The position numbers were made by a program, and so were the translations under genes. The notes under the pieces are model-generated. The model was given only the letters and a program-made list of their open reading frames with translations, was not told where the DNA came from and ran no database searches. DNA of 64,000 nucleotides from Actinobacteria bacterium OV450 (GTDB taxonomy: Bacteria; Actinomycetota; Actinomycetes; Streptomycetales; Streptomycetaceae), in assembly GCA_001298555.1 (NCBI GenBank), contig LJCW01000098.1:33222-97221 (forward strand), read 5' to 3'. Positions 8,550-16,424 of this stretch are shown piece after piece; the stretch's first letter is position 1, and each line of letters opens with the position of its first letter.

Positions 8550-8611
8550 CCCCCACAAGGACGTACCAGGGCTCCCGTACGTTCCGCTCTGCCCCGATTG
8601 TGGCGGGGTTC

Positions 8612-9280
8612 TCAGCCTTTCTTCATGAAGCCGCCCTCGTACGCCGCGATCACCGCCTGGGTGCGGTCGCGCGAGCCGGTCTTGGACAGGACCGCGGCGA
8701 CGTGCGATTTGACCGTCTGGGGACCGACGCCGAGGCGCTCGCTTATCTCGTGGTTGGACAGTCCGGTGGCCATCAGGCGCAGTACGTCGGCCTCCCGGTC
8801 GGTGAGCCGTGCCACCCAGGCGGCGGGACCCGTGGCACCGGGCGCGTGGGACGCGGCGAGGGAGCGGACGGCCGCCGGGAAGAGGAGGCAGTCGCCGCGG
8901 GCGACGAGGCGGACCGCGCCGATCAGCTCGTCGGGGTCGGCGCGCTTCAGGAGGAACCCGGCAGCGCCCGCGCGCAGCGCGTCGTAGACGTACGCGTCGT
9001 TCTCGAAGGTGGTCACGACCACGATCCGGGGCGGCTCGGCCATGCCGGCGATGATCTGCTCGGTGGCCCGGATGCCGTCGATCTCGGGCATCCTGACGTC
9101 CATCAGCACGACGTCGGGGGCCAGGGATCGGACCAGCGGGACGGCCTCGGAGCCGGAGGCCGCCTCACCGACGACCTCCAGGTCGGGTTCGGCTTCGAGG
9201 ATGACCCGCAGGGCGGTGCGGACCATGCGCTCGTCGTCGGCGAGCACGATGCGCAGCGGCGGCCGTCCCGCGGCGGTCAT
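8612..9280 (-). CDS. NarL/LuxR-family response regulator
   Basis: A 222-residue two-component regulator. The receiver domain spans residues 8-125 with acidic pair D15/D16, phospho-acceptor D61 in VVLMDVRMP, a conserved Thr/Ser region (VVTTFE) and a Lys switch residue (FLLKR). The C-terminal LuxR helix-turn-helix is LTDREADVLRLMATGLSNHEI then VKSHVAAVLSKTG. Its ATG overlaps the kinase stop codon by 4 nt (ATGA), so the two are translationally coupled and it is the cognate partner of the upstream kinase. Its targets probably include the adjacent membrane protein gene, an inference from context. Confidence 0.95.
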   Translation of the reverse strand: MTAAGRPPLRIVLADDERMVRTALRVILEAEPDLEVVGEAASGSEAVPLVRSLAPDVVLMDVRMPEIDGIRATEQIIAGMAEPPRIVVVTTFENDAYVYDALRAGAAGFLLKRADPDELIGAVRLVARGDCLLFPAAVRSLAASHAPGATGPAAWVARLTDREADVLRLMATGLSNHEISERLGVGPQTVKSHVAAVLSKTGSRDRTQAVIAAYEGGFMKKG

Positions 9281-10602
9281 CGGGACCCTCCGCCGAGCGG
9301 GAGGACGGCCCGCAGCCGCCACAGCCCCCGGTGCGGGCCGGCTTCGACGTGCCCGCCGAGCAGGGTGGCCCGCTCGGCGGCGCCCTGCAGCCCGCGGCCC
9401 CCGGTGGTGCGGGGCCCGTGCCCGTCGGCGGGGCCCGGTGGACGGGTCGGTGGATTGGTCATGGTGATCTCCAGTTCGCGGTCGGTAATGCCGGTGCCGT
9501 CCCTCTCGTCCCGAACGGCGATCCTCAGCTCGACGGGGCCCGTTCCGTGGCGCAGGGCGTTGCTCAGGCCCTCCTGGACGATCCGGTACGCCTCGCGGGA
9601 GGCGATCGCCGGGAGCCGGGCCCAGTTCCCGGCCGGTCCGGGTTCCTGGTGGGCGGTGACGGCGGTCCCGGCGGCCCGGGTGCGGGACAGCAGTCCGTCG
9701 AGGTCGGCGGCGAGGGTCGGGGCCGGCGCCGCGTCGGGACGGGCCGGGTCGCCGTCCCGCAGCAGGCCCAGGACGACGTCGAGCTCGCCCACCGTCCTGC
9801 GGGTGGTGTCCTCGATCGCCGCGAGCGCCTCCCGTACGAACGCGGGGTCGCTGTCGAGCACCCGCCGGGCGGCGACCGCCTGGAGGGTGACGGCGCTCAG
9901 GGCGTGCCCGACCGCGTCGTGCAGCTCCCGGGCCAGCCGGTTGCGCACGGCCAGGTCGGCGGCCCGCTCCTCGGCCGCGGCCAGCCGGTCCGCCCCGGTC
10001 GGCCCGAGCAGGACGGGTGCCGTCCGGGCCAGCAGTGACCCGGCCCCGGCGGCGCACAGGACGAGCCCTCCCAGCAGCCCGGTCCCGAGCAGCGGGGCGA
10101 GGTACGGCGCGGCGCCGGTGCTGAACCAGCCCAGCCCCAGGGGCGTCTCCCGCAGCCTGCTCACGAACGGCAGCACGATCAGCACCACCGCCATGGGCGG
10201 GACCGCGAGGCTCATCCCGCTGATCGCCGCGCCGACCCCGAGATGCAGGGTCCACCAGGCCGAGGTCCGCCGCCGGGCCGCCCCGGCGCGGGCCGGGCCC
10301 TCGGCCAGCCGCTCTCCCGCTACCCCGCACAGGGCCCGTACGGCGCCCGCCGACATCGGCCGGACCAGCCCGAACACGCCCGTCACGGCGGCCAATGGCA
10401 GCGACAGCCCGTACGCGGCGAGGGTCAGCGGGGTGGAGCCGAAGACGTTGCCCCGGCCGGACCAGACGCCGACCACCACCTCGGCGAGGAGGAAGTACGG
10501 CATCAGCAGGGCCCCGCCGAGGATCAGGTGCACCCAGCGCAGCCCGGCCCGCGCCCACGGCACCCTGCCCGCCCGGGCCCCCGTACCCGTACGCGTCGCC
10601 AT
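9277..10602 (-). CDS. NarL-type sensor histidine kinase with multi-pass membrane sensor
   Basis: A 441-residue kinase. The N-terminal half has about five or six predicted membrane segments between residues 22 and 190 with little extracytoplasmic sequence, suggesting an intramembrane-sensing layout. A dimerisation/phospho-acceptor domain of HisKA_3 type follows (RNRLARELHDAVGHALS, H228). The ATPase domain has the N box IVQEGLSNALRHG and the G box TGGRGLQGAAERATLLGG. The usual D-x-G box is replaced by ITMTNPPTRPPG, which occurs in some Streptomyces kinases of this class. It lies 87 nt downstream of a membrane protein gene and is coupled to its regulator. Confidence 0.93.
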   Translation of the reverse strand: MATRTGTGARAGRVPWARAGLRWVHLILGGALLMPYFLLAEVVVGVWSGRGNVFGSTPLTLAAYGLSLPLAAVTGVFGLVRPMSAGAVRALCGVAGERLAEGPARAGAARRRTSAWWTLHLGVGAAISGMSLAVPPMAVVLIVLPFVSRLRETPLGLGWFSTGAAPYLAPLLGTGLLGGLVLCAAGAGSLLARTAPVLLGPTGADRLAAAEERAADLAVRNRLARELHDAVGHALSAVTLQAVAARRVLDSDPAFVREALAAIEDTTRRTVGELDVVLGLLRDGDPARPDAAPAPTLAADLDGLLSRTRAAGTAVTAHQEPGPAGNWARLPAIASREAYRIVQEGLSNALRHGTGPVELRIAVRDERDGTGITDRELEITMTNPPTRPPGPADGHGPRTTGGRGLQGAAERATLLGGHVEAGPHRGLWRLRAVLPLGGGSR

Positions 10603-10689
10603 GCCCCCGCCCCCCCGGCATCCCGCGGCCCTTCACCGTGACCGCCGCCCCCGCTGTGTCCCCGCCCCTGCCGCCCGCCGCGCTCCGCG

Positions 10690-11724
10690 TCACCCGGTGC
10701 GGCGGCGTGCCGCGAGGAACCGGGTCAGCACGGCTGCGGCGAGCAGGCCGGTGATCGTTTGCCCAGCGTAGGTCAGGACCATCGCGGTGGTGACCTCGTT
10801 CGCGGTGACGACGGGGCCCGTCGTGGAGATCAGCAGCCACAGGCCCCAACTCGCCGCCGCCGCAGCCCCCGTCCAACCGAGGGCCAGCGCCCACCGGGCC
10901 GGCCGGGCCCCGCCCCGGGCCAGGTTCACGGCGCCCGCCCCCGCGACCAGCGTGCACATCGCGTACGTGGCAGACACCACGCCCCTCTCCGGGCTGAACT
11001 GCGCGATCTGCGACGCGCTGAGCCCGGCCGTGCCCCCGAAGGCCCAGCTGAGCTCCACCGCCGCCACGGCCGCGGCCAGTACCGCCGCGGCTCCCGCCAC
11101 CACCCCCGTGGGTGACGGGAGCCGCTCCCCCTGGACGCCCCGCCACAGTCCGCCCCACCGCTCTCGCGCATAAGGGACGAACAGCGCGGCCAGGGCCAGG
11201 GCCTGCAGGATGAACCCGCCGTAGACGACGTTGAACACCCACGGGTCGAGGAAGGGCTCCTTCGCCGCCTGCGCGGCCGCGTCCGGCCCCAGCCCGACGG
11301 CCCTCACGAGGAGTTGGCCGGGGAAGGCCACGACGATCGGGACGAGGAGCCCGGTGGCGACGAACACCGGAAGCGTCAGGAGCAGGGACGGCACCCGTCT
11401 GCCCCAGGGCCGGGTGAACGCCAGCACGAGGACGATGACGGCCGCGTCCATGACCATCGTGGCGGCGTTCGCCACTTTGAAGAACAGCCCGGGCCCCAAC
11501 AGCACGCTGCCGTCCGGTATCCCGATGCGGCTCCCCGCCACCCAGGCACCCTTGAGGCACAGGTACGGCACGGTGGCGGCCAGGGCCACCGCCCCCGAGG
11601 CCCTGCGCCGGGCCCGGGCACGGGCACCGGCCCGGACCCGCGCCCCGCCCGCCGTCCCCGCCGTCCCGGCCGTCCCGGCCGTCCCCGCCGTCGTCTCGTT
11701 CGCGTTCACCGCTCGTGTGGTCAT
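10690..11724 (-). CDS. Multi-pass membrane protein of unknown function, linked to the two-component system
   Basis: A 344-residue protein that I do not recognise. The N-terminal 45 residues are low-complexity: TAG repeats (encoded by a 9-bp DNA repeat), then an Arg/Ala-rich stretch. About eight hydrophobic segments follow (for example VALAATVPYLCLKGAWV, VPSLLLTLPVFVATGLLVPIVV and VTTAMVLTYAGQTITGLLAAAVL). There are no transporter signature or catalytic motifs. It is the first gene of a minus-strand unit with the histidine kinase and response regulator, so it may be an accessory sensor or a regulated target. A GTG or ATG further inside, after the repeats, could be the true start. Confidence 0.75.
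   Translation of the reverse strand: MTTRAVNANETTAGTAGTAGTAGTAGGARVRAGARARARRRASGAVALAATVPYLCLKGAWVAGSRIGIPDGSVLLGPGLFFKVANAATMVMDAAVIVLVLAFTRPWGRRVPSLLLTLPVFVATGLLVPIVVAFPGQLLVRAVGLGPDAAAQAAKEPFLDPWVFNVVYGGFILQALALAALFVPYARERWGGLWRGVQGERLPSPTGVVAGAAAVLAAAVAAVELSWAFGGTAGLSASQIAQFSPERGVVSATYAMCTLVAGAGAVNLARGGARPARWALALGWTGAAAAASWGLWLLISTTGPVVTANEVTTAMVLTYAGQTITGLLAAAVLTRFLAARRRTG
11651..11686. repeat. Four tandem 9-bp units encoding a Thr-Ala-Gly repeat
   Basis: GCCGTCCC(C/G) is repeated four times in phase with the reading frame of the membrane protein, giving (TAG)x4 at residues 13-24. A 9-bp multiple keeps the frame under slippage, so length variation among strains would be tolerated. Confidence 0.85.
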
Positions 11725-11817
11725 GACTCAACGGTCGCGTCCGCGCCGCCCCGCCACCTCCCCCACGAAGGTGAACCGTCTCCCCCGCGCGGGGGAGGAC
11801 CCTCCCCCTCCACCGCC

Positions 11818-12669
11818 TCACATGCGGCGGGTCGCCACCGACAGCCGGTCCCGCGCCTCGAACAGCGCCGCCTTGATCCGCTGCTCGTGCCCCGCCGTCA
11901 GCCGGGCCACCGGCACCGAGCAGCTCACCGCGTCCCGGGCGGGCGTCCGGTACGGCACCGCCACCCCGAAGCAGCGCAAGCCGAGCGTGTTCTCCTCCCG
12001 GTCCACCGCGTAACCCTGCTCCCGCACCAGCGCCAGCTCGTCCACGAGCCGCTCCCGGTCGGTGATCGTGTGCTCGGTGACCGCCTCCAACCGCCGCGGC
12101 AGGAGCGCCCGTACCTCCTCGTCGGAGTGGGTCGCCAGCAGCGCCTTGCCCAGCGCGGTCGAGTGCACGGGCAGCCGCCGCCCGACGCGCGTGAACGGCC
12201 GCAGGTAGTGCTGCGACTGGCGCGTGGCGAGGTAGACCACGCTCGTGCCGTCCATCCGGGCCAGGTGGATGGTCTCCGTGGTGTCGTCGGAGAGCCGGTC
12301 CAGGGTGGGCCGGGCCGCGGCGACGACCTCGTCCCCGTCGATGTACGAGCTGCCGACGAGCAGGGCCCGTACGCCGATCCCGTACCGCGTGCCCGTCGCG
12401 TCCGTCTCCACCCAGCCCAGGTTCACCAGCGTGCGCAGCAGCATGTAGAGGCTGGACTTGGGCAACGACAGGTCGTGCTGGATGTCGGCCAGGCTGTGCA
12501 GTCCGGGGCGCGCCGCGAAGTGCTCCAGCAACAGCACCGTACGGACGGCCGATTTGACGGCCGCCGGCGCTCCCGGGCCCCCGCCCGCCACCTCCGCCAT
12601 GCCCGCCACGCCTGCCGCACTCTCCGCGACCTCCGGGCTCTGCGGGCTCACCGGCTCGGCTGTGGTCAT
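11818..12669 (-). CDS. IclR-family transcriptional regulator
   Basis: A 283-residue regulator. After a Pro/Ala-rich N-terminus, the winged helix-turn-helix occupies about residues 38-100 (SAVRTVLLLEHFAARPGLHSLADIQHDLSLPKSSLYMLLRTL). The IclR effector-binding GAF-like domain follows (VRALLVGSSYIDGDEVV, STALGKALLATHSDEEV, REENTLGLRCFGVAVPYR, DAVSCSVPVARL). ATG 12669 gives the normal family N-terminus. It is divergent from an aldehyde dehydrogenase gene with a perfect palindrome between them, so it probably controls that gene and itself in response to a carboxylic-acid ligand. Confidence 0.93.
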   Translation of the reverse strand: MTTAEPVSPQSPEVAESAAGVAGMAEVAGGGPGAPAAVKSAVRTVLLLEHFAARPGLHSLADIQHDLSLPKSSLYMLLRTLVNLGWVETDATGTRYGIGVRALLVGSSYIDGDEVVAAARPTLDRLSDDTTETIHLARMDGTSVVYLATRQSQHYLRPFTRVGRRLPVHSTALGKALLATHSDEEVRALLPRRLEAVTEHTITDRERLVDELALVREQGYAVDREENTLGLRCFGVAVPYRTPARDAVSCSVPVARLTAGHEQRIKAALFEARDRLSVATRRM

Positions 12670-12755
12670 TCGCCTTTTGCCCCTCTTGTCTCTTGTCAAT
12701 GCGGAAGACCCGGAAATAGAGTCCGGAACGGATGTGATCATTCATCCATCGGAAC

Positions 12756-12777
12756 GGCGTTCAGAATACTGAACGCC
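12756..12777. promoter_or_regulatory. Perfect 9-bp inverted repeat, candidate IclR operator
   Basis: GGCGTTCAG at 12756-12764 and its exact reverse complement at 12769-12777 are separated by the 4-nt spacer AATA. The palindrome ends 38 nt before the aldehyde dehydrogenase start and lies 87 nt upstream of the IclR start. IclR proteins typically bind short TTC/GAA-type palindromes in such divergent regions. The sequence is certain and the function is inferred. Confidence 0.75.
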
Positions 12778-12815
12778 ACCGTGCGGGTCAGGGCAGATCC
12801 AGGAGGCAGTGCGCC

Positions 12816-14339
12816 ATGGCAGCAACACCAGTCTGGAGTGTGGACCCCCGCACCGGGAAGCAGCGCGAACAGGTTGCGGTGGAAGCCACACCGGCCGAGG
12901 TGGACGAGGCCGTGCGCGCCGCCCACGCGGCCCGCGGCGCGCTCGCCGACCGCACCGCCCGCGCGGCCTTCCTGCGCGCGGCCGCCGAACTGCTCGACGA
13001 GGCCGCGGCCCACGTGATCGAGGCCGCCGACGCCGAGACCGCCCTCGGGCCGGGCCGGCTCACCGGCGAACTCGCCCGCACCACCGGCCAGCTGCGGGCC
13101 TTCGCGGACGCCGTGGACGAGGGCTCGTACCTCGACATCCGCATCGACCACCCTGTTCCCGGTGCCGTCCCGCCGCGCCCCGGGCTGCGCCGCTACAAGG
13201 TGCCGCTGGGCGTGGTCGCCGTCTACGCCGCCTCGAACTTCCCGCTCGCCTTCTCCGTCCCCGGCGGGGACACCGCGAGCGCGCTCGCCGCCGGCTGCCC
13301 GGTGGTCGTCAAGGCGCACCCCGACCACCCGGCCACCTCCGAGCTGTGCGCCTCGCTGCTGCGCCGCGCCGCCGTGGCGGCCGGGCTGCCGGCCGAAGTG
13401 GTGGCCGTCGTCCACGGGTTCGACGCGGGGCTGGAGCTGATCCGCCACCCGCTCGTCCGCGCCGCCGGGTTCACCGGTTCCATCCGGGGCGGGCGGGCAC
13501 TGTTCGACGCGGCCGCCGCCCGGCCCGTGCCCATCCCGTTCCACGGTGAGCTCGGCTCCCTCAACCCCGTCGTGGTCACGCCCGCGGCCGCCGCCGAGCG
13601 CGCCGAGGAGATCGCCGCCGGGCTCGCGGGCTCGGTCACCCTCGGGGTCGGCCAGTTCTGCGTCAAGCCGGGCCTGGTCCTCGTACCCGAGGGCGCGGAC
13701 GGCGACCGGCTGACCGAGGAGCTGACGAAGGCGCTCGGCGAGACCGATCCGGGCGTCCTGCTCGACCACCGGATGCGCGACAACTTCGTCTCCGGCGTGG
13801 GCGAGCGGGCCGCGCTGCCCGGCGTGACCGCGCCCGTCACCCCGGGCTCCGGCGGCGACCACACCGTCGGCGCGGGCTACCTGAGCGTCCCGGCCCGGCT
13901 GCTCCTGGAGGGCGGCTCGTACGAGGTGCTGCTGGAGGAGTGCTTCGGCCCGGTGACCGTGGTCGTCCGCTACGCGGACCAGCACGAGGCGGAGTCGGTG
14001 CTCGGCCTGCTCCCCGGGAACCTGAGCGCCACGCTCCAGTTGTCCGCGGCCGAGGCCGACGGCGGTCCGGGCCCGGCAGCAGAACTGATCGCGCAGGTCA
14101 CGGCACTGGCCGGGCGGATCGTGGTGAACGGCTGGCCGACCGGTGTCGCGGTGGCCCCGGCCCAGCACCACGGCGGCCCGTACCCGGCGGCGACCTCGCA
14201 CTCCACCTCGGTCGGCGGGACCGCCGTCGAGCGCTGGCTGCGGCCGGTGGTCTACCAGTCGGTGCCGGACCCCCTGCTCCCGGAGGAGCTGCGCGAGGCG
14301 AACCCGCTGGGGCTGCCGCGCCGTGTCACCGGCGGCTGA
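12816..14339 (+). CDS. NADP-dependent aldehyde dehydrogenase (alpha-ketoglutarate semialdehyde dehydrogenase-like)
   Basis: A 507-residue ALDH-superfamily enzyme. Visible catalytic elements are N141 in AASNFPLAF, K166 in VVVKAHP (cofactor), the general base region E245 in HGELGSLNP and the nucleophile C282 in GVGQFCVKPG. The FPLAFS-x-PGGDTASALAAGCPVVVK block is characteristic of the 'aldehyde dehydrogenase (NADP+)' group that includes 2,5-dioxovalerate dehydrogenase of sugar-acid and hydroxyproline catabolism. It would oxidise a dicarboxylic semialdehyde to its acid in the cytosol. It is divergent from an IclR regulator. No dehydratase or transporter partner of such a pathway is adjacent, so the substrate is inferred. 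Confidence 0.88.
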   Translation: MAATPVWSVDPRTGKQREQVAVEATPAEVDEAVRAAHAARGALADRTARAAFLRAAAELLDEAAAHVIEAADAETALGPGRLTGELARTTGQLRAFADAVDEGSYLDIRIDHPVPGAVPPRPGLRRYKVPLGVVAVYAASNFPLAFSVPGGDTASALAAGCPVVVKAHPDHPATSELCASLLRRAAVAAGLPAEVVAVVHGFDAGLELIRHPLVRAAGFTGSIRGGRALFDAAAARPVPIPFHGELGSLNPVVVTPAAAAERAEEIAAGLAGSVTLGVGQFCVKPGLVLVPEGADGDRLTEELTKALGETDPGVLLDHRMRDNFVSGVGERAALPGVTAPVTPGSGGDHTVGAGYLSVPARLLLEGGSYEVLLEECFGPVTVVVRYADQHEAESVLGLLPGNLSATLQLSAAEADGGPGPAAELIAQVTALAGRIVVNGWPTGVAVAPAQHHGGPYPAATSHSTSVGGTAVERWLRPVVYQSVPDPLLPEELREANPLGLPRRVTGG

Positions 14340-14522
14340 GGCCCCTCGCACCCGCACCCGCGCCGGGGCCGGGGCCGGGGCCGAACCGGAGCGCCCCGCA
14401 CCCGAACCCCCGCGCCCCGGAACCGCGCCCCGGACCCCGACCCGGATCCCCCGCCCCCGCTCCGCGGCCCCCGCCCCGTAAATCCGTTGCCCACCCGGCC
14501 CCCGCCGGGCAGGCTGCCGGTC

Positions 14523-14744
14523 ATGCCGAGACCTCACGGATTCACGTACGAACAGCGCGGCGACCAGAGCGTGGTCATCACCCACCAGGGCCGGACCGCG
14601 GGCACCCTGCGCGGCGGCCGGGCCGAGAAGTTCCTCGCCGAGGTGGAGTCCGGCGACGCACAGCTGGTGATGGCCCGCTGGACCGGCGCGTACAAGTTCG
14701 GCAACGAGCGGACGGCGAAGAACCACGCCCGCAACCGGCGCTGA
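14523..14744 (+). CDS. Small conserved hypothetical protein (73 aa)
   Basis: A short basic protein, beginning MPRPHGFTYEQRGDQSVVIT, with an alternating strand-like first half and a Lys/Arg-rich end (GAYKFGNERTAKNHARNRR). I recognise no catalytic motif. The in-frame ATG at 14523 is preferred over an upstream start because the intervening codons are Pro/Arg low-complexity. It precedes the double-TerD gene by 53 nt on the same strand, suggesting co-transcription. Confidence 0.65.
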   Translation: MPRPHGFTYEQRGDQSVVITHQGRTAGTLRGGRAEKFLAEVESGDAQLVMARWTGAYKFGNERTAKNHARNRR

Positions 14745-14797
14745 AATATCCCGCGAGGGTAAGGGAACGGCAAAGCGCCTCCGGTCGTTCTCCGGGC

Positions 14798-16057
14798 ATG
14801 ACCGCTATGACCCCTGGTTCCAACCTGCCGCTCAACACCGTCCGTGTGACGGTGGACGTGGCTGCCCCGGTGCGGCTCGACGTATCGGGACTCCTCCTCG
14901 CCTCGGACGGCAAGGTGCGTTCCGACGCCGACTTCATCTTCTACAACCAGCCGTCCGGGCCCGGTGTCAGCTACCGGTCGGGCGGCGGGGCGGCGCCGGA
15001 CTCGATCACCGTGGACACGGGGGCGCTGCCGCCCGGCATCGAGCGGATCGTGGTCACGGCCAGTCCCGACGCCGCCGGTCAGACGTTCCAGGGCATCGAG
15101 CCCACCGCCACCGTGCGCCATGCGGAGAGCGGTGCGGTGATCGCCACCTTCACCCCGCCGCAGCTGGGCACCGAGACCGCGCTCGTCGTCGTCGAGGTCT
15201 ACCGGCGCGGCGGCGTGTGGAAGGTCCGCGCGGTCGGCCAGGGGTACGCGAACGGCCTCGCCGGGATCGCGACCGACTTCGGGGTCTCCGTGGACGAGGA
15301 GCCCACTCCCCCGCCCGCGGCCGCCCCGCAGGCCGCTGCGCCGCCGTCCGCCCCCTCCGCCTCCTCCTGGCCGGGCGCCCCGGCGGCTCAGGCCGGCCCC
15401 GCCCCGGCGTTCCCCGTGACGCCGTCGGCACCCCCGCCGGCCGCGGTCCCGCCCGTCGCGGCCCCGGCCGCCGGCACCGGGAAGATCAACCTCGACAAGG
15501 GCCGCGTCAGCCTCCAGAAGAACCAGACGGTGTCCCTCGTCAAGAACGGCAGCCCGCTGCTCTCACAGGTGAAGATGGGCCTGGGCTGGGAGCCCTCGTT
15601 CCGCGGCCGGGACATCGACCTCGACGCCTCGGTGATCGCGTACGGGCCGGACCGCAACCACATCGACAGCTGCTACTTCGGCAAGCTGTCCATCCTGGGC
15701 GGCGCGATCAAGCACTCGGGCGACAACCTCACCGGTGAGGGCGCCGGGGACGACGAGGTGATCGTCGTGGACCTCGGGCGGCTGCCCGCCGAAGCCACCG
15801 GTCTGGTCTTCACGGTGAACTCGTTCTCCGGCCAGAAGTTCACGGAGGTGGCCAAGGCCTACTGCCGCCTGATCGACGCGGCGAGCGGGGAGGAGCTGGT
15901 GCGCTTCGACCTGACCGGCGCCGAACCCCAGACCGGGGTCATGATGGCCAAGCTGATTCGCCAGTTCTCGGGCGAATGGGAGATGACGGCCATCGGGGAG
16001 TTTGTGAAGTCCCGCACAGTGCGCGGGATGGTCAAGCCCGGCTCCCAGACACTCTGA
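14798..16057 (+). CDS. Double-TerD-domain protein (tellurium/stress-resistance family)
   Basis: A 419-residue protein with two TerD-like calcium-binding beta-sandwich domains joined by a Pro/Ala-rich linker. The N-terminal domain (about 15-165) reads VAAPVRLDVSGLLLASDGKVRSDADFIFYNQP and ends VRAVGQGYANGLAGIATDFGV. The linker (about 170-225) is nearly all Pro, Ala and Ser. The C-terminal domain (about 230-415) starts INLDKGRVSLQKNQTVSL and carries GLGWEPSFRGRDIDLDASVIAY and SGDNLTGEGAGDDEVIVVDL, the acidic Ca2+-binding loop of TerD. The family associates with envelope stress and surface-linked complexes; a role in tellurite resistance is not shown here. ATG at 14798 or 14807 is possible. Confidence 0.92.
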   Translation: MTAMTPGSNLPLNTVRVTVDVAAPVRLDVSGLLLASDGKVRSDADFIFYNQPSGPGVSYRSGGGAAPDSITVDTGALPPGIERIVVTASPDAAGQTFQGIEPTATVRHAESGAVIATFTPPQLGTETALVVVEVYRRGGVWKVRAVGQGYANGLAGIATDFGVSVDEEPTPPPAAAPQAAAPPSAPSASSWPGAPAAQAGPAPAFPVTPSAPPPAAVPPVAAPAAGTGKINLDKGRVSLQKNQTVSLVKNGSPLLSQVKMGLGWEPSFRGRDIDLDASVIAYGPDRNHIDSCYFGKLSILGGAIKHSGDNLTGEGAGDDEVIVVDLGRLPAEATGLVFTVNSFSGQKFTEVAKAYCRLIDAASGEELVRFDLTGAEPQTGVMMAKLIRQFSGEWEMTAIGEFVKSRTVRGMVKPGSQTL

Positions 16058-16170
16058 GCAGGTGGGCGGGCACATGGAGCCACCATGACGGGGGTGGCGC
16101 CGGTGCGAGGTGATGGATTCCACCCTTAATCCGGGGGTGACTGTCAGTGCCCGCCCGTAGCCTTGAAAGC

Positions 16171-16356
16171 ATGTACAGCACACTCCGGCCCGTGGGTCCC
16201 GCCCGCCCGTCCGCCGCAGAGGCGAACGAGGCGATACGGCACCTCGTCGAGACCCGGGTGGCAGACGAGTGGCCCTCCGAGGCGTATGAGTTCCTGCTAG
16301 AGGAATGGGCCGCCGCCAGTCGCGCCGAGATCGCCGAGGTCGCCGCCGCCCCGTGA
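16171..16356 (+). CDS. Small acidic hypothetical protein (61 aa)
   Basis: An unrecognised short protein (starts MYSTLRPVGPARPSAAEAN), predicted to be helical and acidic, with IRHLVETRVADEWPSEAYEFLLEEWAAA in its centre (given here only to show the charged helix pattern). ATG 16171 lies exactly 7 nt after a -10-like TAGCCT, so a leaderless transcript is possible. A GTG at 16147 with an upstream GGGGGTGA site is the alternative start. The stop codon sits inside a terminator hairpin. Confidence 0.6.
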   Translation: MYSTLRPVGPARPSAAEANEAIRHLVETRVADEWPSEAYEFLLEEWAAASRAEIAEVAAAP

Positions 16357-16368
16357 ACGGGCGGCGGC
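16342..16368 (+). terminator. 10-bp hairpin terminator overlapping the stop codon of the small gene
   Basis: GCCGCCGCCC (16342-16351) pairs perfectly with GGGCGGCGGC (16359-16368) around a 7-nt loop that contains the TGA stop codon. It lies between two convergent genes and can work in both directions. Confidence 0.75.
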
Positions 16369-16424
16369 GCAGCCGTCGATCGTGATGCCGGCCGCCGGTC
16401 GCGCCGCCGGCCGGCCTTCGGGCG

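Noticed and set aside
8612..12745. A single continuous minus-strand open frame of more than 1300 codons
   Set aside because: Only its last 222 codons (the response regulator) are real. The upstream part is Gly/Arg-rich antisense or out-of-frame sequence overlapping the histidine kinase, membrane protein and IclR genes, which have clear domains.
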